From assembly GCA_964649095.1 (NCBI GenBank), contig CAZYPH010000084.1, positions 1 through 10,448 on the forward strand: DNA of 10,448 nucleotides. Reading direction: 5' to 3'. Under the pieces are notes generated by a model. That model had not been told where the DNA came from. It worked only from the letters and a program-made list of their open reading frames with translations, and ran no database searches. The DNA comes from CAZYPH01 sp964649095. GTDB taxonomy: Bacteria > Bdellovibrionota > UBA1018 > UBA923. Both the position numbers and the translations under genes were made by a program. Positions within the stretch are counted from its first letter, which is position 1, and every line of letters begins with the position of its first letter. Below, in pieces: positions 1 through 5,949 of the stretch.

Positions 1-69
1 AAACGTGTCGTTACTCCGGCTGATGTCGATAGCGTGGCTGCAATCAAGTCGGCACCAGGCGGTCATTAA
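1..69 (+). CDS. 3' end of an upstream gene (partial; possibly copper nitrite reductase)
   Basis: Only the last 22 codons and the TAA stop are visible, ending in the residues SVAAIKSAPGGH. No domain can be recognised in so short a piece. The stop codon shares one base with the start of the next gene (TAATG at 67-71), which usually means co-transcription and translational coupling. Because the next two genes resemble NirV and a SCO copper chaperone, the upstream gene could encode the copper nitrite reductase NirK. That identity is inferred from neighbours only; another exported or copper-dependent protein is equally compatible with what can be seen. Confidence 0.6.
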   Translation, partial: KRVVTPADVDSVAAIKSAPGGH

Positions 70-914
70 TGAAAACACCACAAGTCTTTGTTGCTGCGAT
101 GGGCTTGTGGTGTGTTGTTAGCTTGCACAACGCCATCTCAAATGCGGCCAGCGTATTTGAGATGGCCCCTGTGCCCGCTGGTAAGGTAGAGGCGTTTTGG
201 TTAGTGCCTCAGTCAAAAAAGTTTGAACAACTGCAGGAACAGGCCCGGCAGCAAACTCTACTCAAGAAACAAAATCTTTCGAACAAAAAGTGGATTCGTG
301 TTTCTGGCTTTCAATCCATGACTAAGGCGGTAACTGTCGAACAGTATCAAAGATTTTTGACAGAAAAGCCTGAGTGGTCAAAAGGCAAAGCCCTGGCGTT
401 ATACGTCGACGGCGCGTATCTAGAAGTTTTAAATGAGGGGCCTGTTAAAGGTAGTATACCCATCACCAGTGTGTCGTGGTTTGCGGCTAGAGCCTTTTGC
501 GATTATTATGGCATGCGCTTGCCGACCGTAAACGAATGGGAATACATGGCAGCAGCGTCCGAGCACAAAAAAGACGCTAATCGAGACGAAGCTTTTTTAG
601 CGCGTATTTTAAATTGGTATGCCTTGCCACGCGGTGAAACTGCGCACAAGTCGGTCGGAACTATATATAAAAATCTGTATGGACTGTGGGATTTACATGG
701 ACTCATTTGGGAGTGGACCGAAGATTTTAATTCTAGTTTTGTGACGGGTGAGAGTCGCGAAGACAGTTCCTTCAATAAAGATATGTTCTGTGGGTCTGGC
801 TCAATGTCGGGCTCGAATAAAGAAAATTATGCCGCATTTATGCGATTTGCGTTTCGTTCTAGTTTGAAAGCCAATGCATCTGTGTGGAATCTTGGTTTTC
901 GTTGTGTTCGTTAA
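69..914 (+). CDS. Exported SUMF1/FGE-fold protein, NirV-like
   Basis: This 281-residue protein begins with a hydrophobic segment (about residues 5-20) ending near SNAA, consistent with a Sec signal peptide cleaved around residue 26, so it should act outside the cytoplasm. The rest has the signature blocks of the formylglycine-generating-enzyme/SUMF1 fold: RLPTVNEWEY at 150-159, NLYGLWDLHGLIWEW at 202-216, and a C-terminal GFRC at 276-279. In true FGEs two cysteines just before the final RxAAR-like block do catalysis. Aligned by eye, those positions are N250 and A255 here, so formylglycine formation is unlikely. NirV, encoded beside nirK in several denitrifiers, is a SUMF1-type protein of this kind, and the SCO gene directly downstream fits a role in maturing a copper enzyme. 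The ATG at 69 overlaps the previous stop, with a weak AGGCGG at 57-62. The fold is well supported; the NirV role is inference. Confidence 0.8.
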   Translation: MKTPQVFVAAMGLWCVVSLHNAISNAASVFEMAPVPAGKVEAFWLVPQSKKFEQLQEQARQQTLLKKQNLSNKKWIRVSGFQSMTKAVTVEQYQRFLTEKPEWSKGKALALYVDGAYLEVLNEGPVKGSIPITSVSWFAARAFCDYYGMRLPTVNEWEYMAAASEHKKDANRDEAFLARILNWYALPRGETAHKSVGTIYKNLYGLWDLHGLIWEWTEDFNSSFVTGESREDSSFNKDMFCGSGSMSGSNKENYAAFMRFAFRSSLKANASVWNLGFRCVR

Positions 915-918
915 TTTT

Positions 919-925
919 GAGGAGG
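919..925 (+). promoter_or_regulatory. Strong ribosome binding site of the SCO gene
   Basis: GAGGAGG lies four bases before the ATG at 930 and fixes the start of the SCO gene. It sits in the 15-base gap after the NirV-like stop codon, so the two genes are probably on one mRNA with independent initiation for the second. Confidence 0.8.
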
Positions 926-929
926 CTTT

Positions 930-1538
930 ATGAAAGTACTTCGATTGTTCTTGGGGTTGTTTTTTTCATTGGTATTGGTGGGCGCCGGGGCGCCCCAAAA
1001 GTCTGAGCAGCAAGTATTTCCTGAACAGTCGATCTATCACTTAACAGCTACGTGGAAAACGCAAGATGGCGTTGCGACCAAAGTAGGATTAAAGCAAGGT
1101 TCGTTAGTGTTGATTGGCATGATTTATTCGGGCTGCCCTCATGCTTGTCCCATGACTATTACTAAACTACAGCGCATTGAAAAAGATCTCGAGAGTCGTG
1201 GTGTTAAGTCTTTTCAGGTTATATTAGCTTCTATTGATGTAAAAAAAGACACCCCTAAGCAGTTAAAAAAATACATGCGCTCGCGGAGTTTAGATGAAAA
1301 TCGTTGGACCTTTTTATCACCGACGAAAGAATCACACGTGCGTGAATTAGCCGCAGTGCTAGGCATCAGTTACCGAGCATTGCCAGGTGGCGAGTATGCC
1401 CACTCTAACATTATGACATTGTTAGACAGCTCTGGTGTGCCGATTGCTAAAATTGAAAACCTCTCTTCAGACCACGCACCGATTGTGGAAGCTGCCGTGG
1501 CGGCAACTAACAAGTCACCGCAGGCGGATGCGAAGTAG
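930..1538 (+). CDS. SCO1/SenC/PrrC-family copper chaperone
   Basis: A 202-residue thioredoxin-fold protein of the SCO family, which binds one copper ion and delivers it to, or reduces thiols of, copper enzymes such as the CuA site of cytochrome oxidase. The N-terminal 20 residues are hydrophobic (FLGLFFSLVLVGAGA) and act as a signal peptide or membrane anchor; there is no lipobox cysteine. The copper ligands are present: C69-P-H-A-C73 (the CxxxC motif, in YSGCPHACPM) and H158 in EYAHSN, 85 residues after C73, as expected for the family. The DxxxDTP motif (DVKKDTP) follows the first block. Its place 15 bases after a NirV-like gene suggests service to the enzyme encoded upstream, although cytochrome oxidase is an alternative client. 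The last 24 bases overlap the converging glycosyltransferase gene. Confidence 0.93.
   Translation: MKVLRLFLGLFFSLVLVGAGAPQKSEQQVFPEQSIYHLTATWKTQDGVATKVGLKQGSLVLIGMIYSGCPHACPMTITKLQRIEKDLESRGVKSFQVILASIDVKKDTPKQLKKYMRSRSLDENRWTFLSPTKESHVRELAAVLGISYRALPGGEYAHSNIMTLLDSSGVPIAKIENLSSDHAPIVEAAVAATNKSPQADAK
980..995 (+). repeat. GC-rich inverted repeat inside the SCO signal-peptide codons
   Basis: GGGCGCC-GG-GGCGCCC is a perfect 7-base inverted repeat with a two-base centre, beginning 51 bases after the SCO start codon. It encodes the G-A-G-A-P end of the hydrophobic segment. In RNA it could form a stable small hairpin. It may simply reflect the Gly/Ala codons, and no function is shown. Confidence 0.45.
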
Positions 1539-2858
1539 GCCAACTAACGTCATCTTTAAGAGCAATAACCCATCTCGGAAGCGTCGAATGTTGGTGCTGC
1601 CGTAGGTGCGAGCTAAGTAGCGGATGGGAATGTCGACAACGCCGAGCCCTAAAACGGCTGTGGGAAAGAGCAACTCAAAATCGCCGAACGGATCAAAATC
1701 ACCAAAATCACGCCGCCACTGAATCATGCGATCGTAATCTACTTTTGTTAAAAATTTTGTCCCACATAGAGAGTCGCCGATAGACGATTCTAAAACGGTG
1801 CTCAGAGATTTTGCAAAAAACACATTTCCGAGATGGTTTAAAAAACGCATGGCCTCACCTTCCATGGGGTACAGTAGGCGACTGCCGTTGACGAAGTCTG
1901 CTTTCCCCGCGACGTAGGCATTGTAAAATCGAGGTAGTTTTTCAGGGGGCATGGTAAGGTCGGCATCTAAGATTGTAATGAGTTCGTGGCTTGCGTGTGA
2001 GAATCCAACTCGCACGGCATCGGCTTTGCCTTTGGTAGTTTGTTTAAATAGTTTTAATTTAAATTTGGCTTGGTATTGCGGGTCTGCAATCACGCGTTGA
2101 ATCTCTTCATAAGTGCCATCGTTAGAGTTGCCCTCGACAAAGATCACCTCTAAGGGTGCCCCTAAATCGGGCATTCTTTTTAATGCATTCTCGATATTAC
2201 CCTTTTCATTACGTGCCGGAATAACAACGGTAACACTGGGGCTATCCATCGACGGTTTGATGGGCCTGAGTGTAATAACGTTGACTAAACTTAATCTATT
2301 TAAGCCTGGTGTAATCGATAGTATCTTATTAACGACCGACCCCAGGCCAAACCACTTCCACGGAAAGTAGACGGTGTTTCGAAATCGTACGACTTCGTAA
2401 TCAGAGATCTTACATAAATTGTCTAAATCAGTGCGGGTTAAAAATGTCGAAGGAGCATTGCCGGATCGCAAACCTAGTTTAGTAGCCCATCGAAATAACC
2501 AACTAAAATAAGGGCTGTAGGCAATAATCATTAAACGTGTGTGGCGGCTGATAGCGTCATGAATGATGGATAAAGTATTCTGTATATCTAAATCGTGGTT
2601 GAAATTGCCGTCTAAGATCAGAGCAGATCGATTGTTGGTTTTATCGAAATTCCGAAATTGGCTTTTTAGTTGGTCGATAGTTCGTGTCACTTTTGCCGAG
2701 TTATTGATGTGGTCAAAAAAGCGGGTGGCATTGGCGTTTTTGTCAGAGTCTTCCGCTGGATGGCTTTTTATGAAGATGATGTCATTGAAGTACTTTAACG
2801 AGGTGTTTAGTTCGTGAGCGATCGTCTGGATGTAAAAATTCTTTAATATTTTTTTCAT
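1515..2858 (-). CDS. Family 2 glycosyltransferase (DPM1-like) with degenerate methyltransferase-like N-terminal domain
   Basis: This is a 447-residue two-part protein. Residues about 207-447 form a GT-A family 2 glycosyltransferase of the dolichol-phosphate-mannose-synthase type: VTVVIPARNE at 209-218 starts the nucleotide-sugar fold, D298-A-D300 is the metal-binding DxD-type motif in ILDADLTMPPE, and VNGSRL, LCGTK and FGDFDPFGDFELLF are typical of polyprenyl-phosphate transferases. Residues about 78-200 resemble the second half of a class I SAM-dependent methyltransferase: LILDGNF in place of the acidic strand, then a TDLDNLCKISDYEVVR block. Fused methyltransferase/glycosyltransferases of this layout are known. 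Here the first 77 residues carry no glycine-rich SAM loop, so methyl transfer is doubtful. The ATG at 2858 has no clear ribosome binding site and lies 51 bases after the GNAT gene on the same strand. A role in polyprenyl-linked glycan or surface polysaccharide synthesis is family-level inference. Confidence 0.88.
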   Translation of the reverse strand: MKKILKNFYIQTIAHELNTSLKYFNDIIFIKSHPAEDSDKNANATRFFDHINNSAKVTRTIDQLKSQFRNFDKTNNRSALILDGNFNHDLDIQNTLSIIHDAISRHTRLMIIAYSPYFSWLFRWATKLGLRSGNAPSTFLTRTDLDNLCKISDYEVVRFRNTVYFPWKWFGLGSVVNKILSITPGLNRLSLVNVITLRPIKPSMDSPSVTVVIPARNEKGNIENALKRMPDLGAPLEVIFVEGNSNDGTYEEIQRVIADPQYQAKFKLKLFKQTTKGKADAVRVGFSHASHELITILDADLTMPPEKLPRFYNAYVAGKADFVNGSRLLYPMEGEAMRFLNHLGNVFFAKSLSTVLESSIGDSLCGTKFLTKVDYDRMIQWRRDFGDFDPFGDFELLFPTAVLGLGVVDIPIRYLARTYGSTNIRRFRDGLLLLKMTLVGLLRIRLR

Positions 2859-2909
2859 ATTTTTTATCTGTGATTTTTGAGTCTGGTTTTGGTCTTGCCC
2901 AAGAGGCCC

Positions 2910-3764
2910 TTACAAAGACTCGAGACCTGAAATATATAACGTTTCGAAATCGATATCCTTTGCAGAGTCTACTAACGCCTTAGCGTAAACCATGGGTGTT
3001 TCAAAGTAGTTGATGTTGTAGTTTGTAAAATACTCAATGTGGGCTGGGTGTAAGAGTATCTTAGCTTGAGAATCGATGAGATTTTTAAAATCTGCATAGG
3101 CTTGAGTAAGCGCCTCGTGGGTGGGTGCCGACCAAGAATGCAGGATGTTTTGCATGTCTAGACCGCGCCCATGAGCAAAGAGTACTGTTTGCCCACTCGC
3201 TTTGCCGACGTAATAACGAACGGACTCAATGAGAGACAAATCAGCTAGTTCTCTTGGGCTTAGCTTACATATAGTAAAATCAGTATGTCTTTGTGCGAGT
3301 GTATACTGCTTTAGCCATGCCGTAGCCGTGCTGGCCTCGAATTCAAAAACTGTTGTTTCGTCTTTAAGCGCCAGTGCTTCGACTACCAGTAAAAGGCCTT
3401 TCGGCTGAAAGCCCAACGTTTCAAAAAAATCGGGTTTGTCTGTCCACAAAAAGGCCCATTGTGCCCCGTCTTGTTTTGCGTGTTCTAATAATTTGTTTAC
3501 CACTTTTGAAGCTAGGCCTTGATGGCGGAAGTGTTCGTCCGTAGCGATCGCGCCAATTAGTGCGACGGGCATGCCGTTTGTTAGTGTGCGTAGATAATAA
3601 GCACCCGTCGAAATTATTTTTTCCGAGGAAGGCTCTCGTTCAACAACCCAGTGTGCATCGTTGTGTACGCTGAATAACGGCGCGAAGTCGATGGCGTAAC
3701 TTAGTGGCGCGGTGTACCCAAACTGCAGATCGAGGAATTCTTTCAGTTCACTCTTTAGCGACAT
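2910..3764 (-). CDS. GNAT-family N-acetyltransferase with a C-terminal extension
   Basis: The 284-residue product contains a Gcn5-related acetyltransferase domain in its first half. Motif A is seen as GAIATDEHFRHQGLAS, with the acetyl-CoA pyrophosphate loop R80-x-x-G83-x-A85 (numbered from the ATG at 3764). The FFETLGF block at 113-119 is the usual end of the fold. The second half, about 130-284, is not recognised; it may be a second degenerate GNAT-like domain or a substrate-binding extension. A TTG at 3782 would add six residues, but neither start has a good Shine-Dalgarno sequence, so the ATG is preferred. The gene is followed after 51 bases by the glycosyltransferase and is divergent from the flagellins. 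The substrate cannot be told from sequence. Confidence 0.85.
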   Translation of the reverse strand: MSLKSELKEFLDLQFGYTAPLSYAIDFAPLFSVHNDAHWVVEREPSSEKIISTGAYYLRTLTNGMPVALIGAIATDEHFRHQGLASKVVNKLLEHAKQDGAQWAFLWTDKPDFFETLGFQPKGLLLVVEALALKDETTVFEFEASTATAWLKQYTLAQRHTDFTICKLSPRELADLSLIESVRYYVGKASGQTVLFAHGRGLDMQNILHSWSAPTHEALTQAYADFKNLIDSQAKILLHPAHIEYFTNYNINYFETPMVYAKALVDSAKDIDFETLYISGLESL

Positions 3765-3800
3765 AGTTAGGAACGCTAGCAAAAGTGGTAGATTTTGCCG

Positions 3801-3814
3801 AGTCTTTCAAGACT
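3801..3814. repeat. Perfect inverted repeat in the GNAT-flagellin divergent intergenic region
   Basis: AGTCTT-TC-AAGACT is a 6-base perfect inverted repeat around a two-base centre. It lies 26 bases before the flagellin -35 element and 37 bases upstream of the GNAT start. It could be an operator for either gene or a small hairpin; there is no partner copy in the window to support a regulator site. Confidence 0.35.
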
Positions 3815-3839
3815 GTGTCATACGGACATGTGTTTTTTC

Positions 3840-3866
3840 TAAAGTAATAAAAATACCGACCGAGAT
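3840..3866 (+). promoter_or_regulatory. Sigma-28 (FliA) type promoter of the first flagellin
   Basis: TAAAGTAA at 3840-3847, eleven bases, then ACCGAGAT at 3859-3866. The known sigma-28 consensus of enterobacteria is TAAAGTTT, an 11-base spacer and GCCGATAA. The first six bases of the -35 element, the central CCGA and one further A of the -10 element, and the exact spacing agree. Transcription would start near 3873, giving a leader of about 105 bases. This is the expected class of promoter for a late flagellar gene. Confidence 0.65.
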
Positions 3867-3877
3867 GTTAGTTGTAA

Positions 3878-3960
3878 GTTGCATAGGCTCCTTTGTAGGG
3901 CGTCTTGTGCAACGGGCTTTGCTAATGGAAGGCAAAGCAGAAGATACATCAGCTATCTTC
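3878..3960 (+). promoter_or_regulatory. Structured 5' leader of the first flagellin: three consecutive hairpins
   Basis: Almost all of the predicted leader can fold into three side-by-side stems: GTTGCA (3878-3883) with TGCAAC (3908-3913); GCTTTGC (3916-3922) with GCAAAGC (3932-3938); and GAAGATA (3940-3946) with TATCTTC (3954-3960). All stems are perfect, and the last ends five bases before the Shine-Dalgarno. The arrangement suggests control of mRNA stability or translation, but the function is inference. Confidence 0.5.
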
Positions 3961-3965
3961 AGTTC

Positions 3966-3972
3966 AAGGAGG
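3966..3972 (+). promoter_or_regulatory. Ribosome binding site fixing the first flagellin start
   Basis: AAGGAGG, five bases before the ATG at 3978. It decides the start against an in-frame upstream extension to a TTG at 3879, which would add 33 residues unlike any flagellin N-terminus. Confidence 0.85.
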
Positions 3973-3977
3973 AATTT

Positions 3978-4823
3978 ATGGGTCTACGCGTCAATACGAA
4001 TATTGCCTCGTTAAACTCTCAACGGCATTTACGCCTTACCAGGCATGGGCTTGATAAGAGTTTAGAGCGCTTGTCATCAGGCAGCCGAATCAATCGCGCT
4101 GGTGATGATGCGGCGGGGTTAGCGATTTCGGAAAACTTAAGAGCTCAAATTCGCGGCCTCATGCAGGCTGAACGAAATGCGCAAGACGGCGTAAGCTTAG
4201 TTCAAGTAGCTGAAGGTTCACTGCAAGAGATTAGTAACATCTTAATACGCCTACGTGAGTTAGCGGTTCAAGCAGCATCAGATACCGTAGGGCCGACTGA
4301 AAGAAAATTTCTTAATAACGAATACGAAGCGTTGATGTCAGAGGTTGATCGAATCTCGAACTCAACTGAATTCAATAAAATCAATTTATTAAATGGTACC
4401 GGGTCTGTTTTTGACATTCAGGTAGGTACTAGAAATAGCCCTAATATCGACAGAATAACATTTTTTGACTCCTCTAGTGCTGACGTTACGTCGGTCGCTC
4501 TTGGGGTAAATCTTTCTAGTGTAGCTGATAAATCAAGTGCGCAGAATTCTTTGTCTGCGATTGACGGAGCGATCGTCTCTGTATCGGCTATACGAGCTGA
4601 CTTCGGTGCTATGCAAAACCGATTGCAATCAATCATTAATAACTTAGCAATCAGTGTTGAAAATATGAGTGCGGCCAATTCGCGAATTCGAGATACCGAT
4701 ATCGCAGAAGAAACTGCCGAGCTCACCAAGCACCAAATTTTAATGCAGGCCGGTACGGCAGTGCTGTCTCAAGCGAATCAATCGATTCAGAATGCACTGA
4801 CGTTGTTGAAAGGAACTGCATAA
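3978..4823 (+). CDS. fliC: Flagellin, first of a tandem pair
   Basis: A 281-residue flagellin, the subunit that polymerises into the flagellar filament after export by the flagellar type III apparatus. It starts with MGLRVNTNIASLNSQR, the conserved D0 helix. RAGDDAAGLAISENL at 40-54, RNAQDG at 66-71 and RLRELAVQ at 91-98 form the N-terminal D1 domain. The C-terminal D1/D0 helices run from about 205 to 281 (MQNRLQSIINNLA, then ANSRIRDTDIAEE). The middle is only a short linker-like stretch, so the exposed D2/D3 domains of enterobacterial flagellin are absent. There are no cysteines. It is followed after 266 bases by a paralogue of nearly equal length. A sigma-28 type promoter and a strong Shine-Dalgarno precede it. 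Which paralogue is the major filament subunit cannot be told from sequence. Confidence 0.96.
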   Translation: MGLRVNTNIASLNSQRHLRLTRHGLDKSLERLSSGSRINRAGDDAAGLAISENLRAQIRGLMQAERNAQDGVSLVQVAEGSLQEISNILIRLRELAVQAASDTVGPTERKFLNNEYEALMSEVDRISNSTEFNKINLLNGTGSVFDIQVGTRNSPNIDRITFFDSSSADVTSVALGVNLSSVADKSSAQNSLSAIDGAIVSVSAIRADFGAMQNRLQSIINNLAISVENMSAANSRIRDTDIAEETAELTKHQILMQAGTAVLSQANQSIQNALTLLKGTA

Positions 4824-4833
4824 CAATCTTACT

Positions 4834-4877
4834 CCCAATGGCACCACCACTGGGTTTAAGCAGGCAACTGTTGCCTG
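4834..4877 (+). terminator. Two tandem hairpins after the first flagellin, possible weak terminator
   Basis: CCCAATGG-CACCA-CCACTGGG (4834-4854, one A-C mismatch) is followed by TTTAAG, and then CAGGCAAC-T-GTTGCCTG (4861-4877, perfect) is followed by the T-rich GTCTGTTTCC. Position eleven bases after the stop and the paired GC-rich stems suggest a terminator or a 3' end stabiliser. Neither T-tract is strong, so partial read-through into the second flagellin is plausible. Confidence 0.45.
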
Positions 4878-4912
4878 GTCTGTTTCCTGACGGTTTACGA
4901 TTTGTTTGTTCT

Positions 4913-4940
4913 TAAACTCGCAAGGATGCTGAGCGGAACG
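4913..4940 (+). promoter_or_regulatory. Weak candidate sigma-28 promoter of the second flagellin
   Basis: TAAACTCG at 4913-4920, twelve bases, then GCGGAACG at 4933-4940. Compared with TAAAGTTT-N11-GCCGATAA it keeps TAAA and a G-C-x-G-A core, but the spacer is one base long and the -10 is poor. It is the best candidate seen in the 266-base spacer. The alternative is read-through from the first flagellin. Confidence 0.25.
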
Positions 4941-4945
4941 ATCGA

Positions 4946-5043
4946 TTTGGTGAACCAAACTCATTGAGCAATGAGGCTCTCTGAGAACTACTTAAACCAA
5001 TTGCAAAAGAGTTATGGAAGACTCGCCCTCGTATGGAAACGAG
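4946..5043 (+). promoter_or_regulatory. Structured leader of the second flagellin
   Basis: Adjacent inverted repeats fill the spacer: TTTGGT-GA-ACCAAA (4946-4959), directly abutted by CTCATT-GAGC-AATGAG (4960-4975), and further on CTCGT-ATGGAA-ACGAG (5028-5043). The last competes with an alternative pairing of ACTCG (5021-5025) with CGAGT (5040-5044). The first flagellin leader has a similar hairpin-rich design but different sequence. A regulatory role is inferred. Confidence 0.4.
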
Positions 5044-5055
5044 TGGAACTTGATC

Positions 5056-5092
5056 ACGGAGGATAAGGAAATGAACGGAGGCTAATCCAATG
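5056..5092 (+). promoter_or_regulatory. Duplicated ribosome binding site creating a four-codon mini-ORF
   Basis: CGGAGG occurs at 5057-5062 and again at 5076-5081, each exactly eight bases before an ATG (5071 and 5090). The two units, 19 bases apart, match at 14 of 18 positions by eye. The first ATG opens the reading frame ATG-AAC-GGA-GGC-TAA (M-N-G-G), whose codons contain the second Shine-Dalgarno and whose stop lies four bases before the flagellin ATG. The second unit, leading to MGFRIVTN, is the real flagellin start. Ribosomes on the mini-ORF would cover the second site, so coupling or interference is possible. Confidence 0.6.
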
Positions 5093-5926
5093 GGTTTTCG
5101 TATAGTAACCAACACAGCTGCGTTGAATGCGCAGCGTACATTATCTACTAACCGTCGGATGCTCGATAAGAGCTTTGAAAAATTATCAACTGGATCGCGC
5201 ATTGTGCGAGCCGGAGATGATGCAGCCGGTTTAGCGATCTCTGAAAATTTGATGGCTCAAATTCGTGGTATGCGTCAAGCAAAACGAAACGCGCAAGATG
5301 GCATTAGTTTGATTCAAGTGTCTGAAGGTGGTTTGAATGAAATTTCAAACATGGTCATTCGCTTGAGAGAACTAGCAATCCAGGCGGCATCAGATACGGT
5401 GGGTGATACCGAACGCCGATTTACTGATCGCGAATTTCAAAGTTTGAAAGACGAGATAGACCGAATTGCTAACAATACGGAGTTCAACGGAACCCCACTA
5501 CTAAACGGTAGAGCGGGGATTCTAGAATTCCAGGTAGGCACTAGAAATAATCCTGTTTTAGACCGAATCGTCTATAACGGAGAAAGTGCCAACGCCACGT
5601 TAGCAAGCTTAAAACTAGGTGGTGAAAGTGTCGCAACAAAATTAGGTGCTCAAACTACCTTGGCAGTCATTGATGATGCCTTAGTACAAGTAAACTCGAT
5701 GCGTGCCGATTTAGGTGCCATGCAGAACCGTTTACAAAGTACGATTAACAACTTGGCCATCTTAGACGAAAACATGTCGTCTGCGAATTCACGAATTCGA
5801 GATGTCGATGTTGCCGAAGAGAGTGCAGAGTTGACTCGAAATAGTATTCTATTGCAAGCAGGTACTTCGGTTCTTGCTCAAGCAAACTTTTCGAGCAAAC
5901 TAGCGCTGAAGTTGTTAGAAGGCTAA
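5090..5926 (+). CDS. fliC: Flagellin, second of a tandem pair
   Basis: A 278-residue flagellin paralogous to its upstream neighbour. The N-terminal half shares the same blocks at the same positions: RAGDDAAGLAISENL at 40-54, RNAQDG at 66-71 and RLRELAIQ at 91-98. The C-terminal part has MQNRLQSTINNLA and ANSRIRDVDVAEE, ending in LALKLLEG. The short middle region diverges most from the neighbour. As there, D2/D3 domains are missing and there is no cysteine, so the filament surface would be formed by D1 alone. Tandem flagellins usually supply different segments of one filament, or different conditions. Expression probably depends on its own leader, described separately, and on a terminator 24 bases after the stop. 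Confidence 0.96.
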   Translation: MGFRIVTNTAALNAQRTLSTNRRMLDKSFEKLSTGSRIVRAGDDAAGLAISENLMAQIRGMRQAKRNAQDGISLIQVSEGGLNEISNMVIRLRELAIQAASDTVGDTERRFTDREFQSLKDEIDRIANNTEFNGTPLLNGRAGILEFQVGTRNNPVLDRIVYNGESANATLASLKLGGESVATKLGAQTTLAVIDDALVQVNSMRADLGAMQNRLQSTINNLAILDENMSSANSRIRDVDVAEESAELTRNSILLQAGTSVLAQANFSSKLALKLLEG

Positions 5927-5949
5927 GTCGTTCTTATAATTATATATAT

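Noticed and set aside
3765..3782. TTG start for the GNAT gene, adding six residues
   Set aside because: It has no Shine-Dalgarno, and the ATG at 3764 is a more usual start. The choice is not certain.
3879..3977. In-frame upstream extension of the first flagellin to a TTG codon
   Set aside because: The added 33 residues do not resemble a flagellin N-terminus. The ATG at 3978 has AAGGAGG at proper spacing and gives the conserved MGLRVNTN start.
3925..4014. Out-of-frame 29-codon ORF overlapping the first flagellin start
   Set aside because: It begins in a hairpin loop with no Shine-Dalgarno, runs out of frame into flagellin and has no recognisable product.
4418..5202. Several - strand reading frames opposite the flagellins
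   Set aside because: They lie antisense to conserved flagellin codons and show no domain or start signal.
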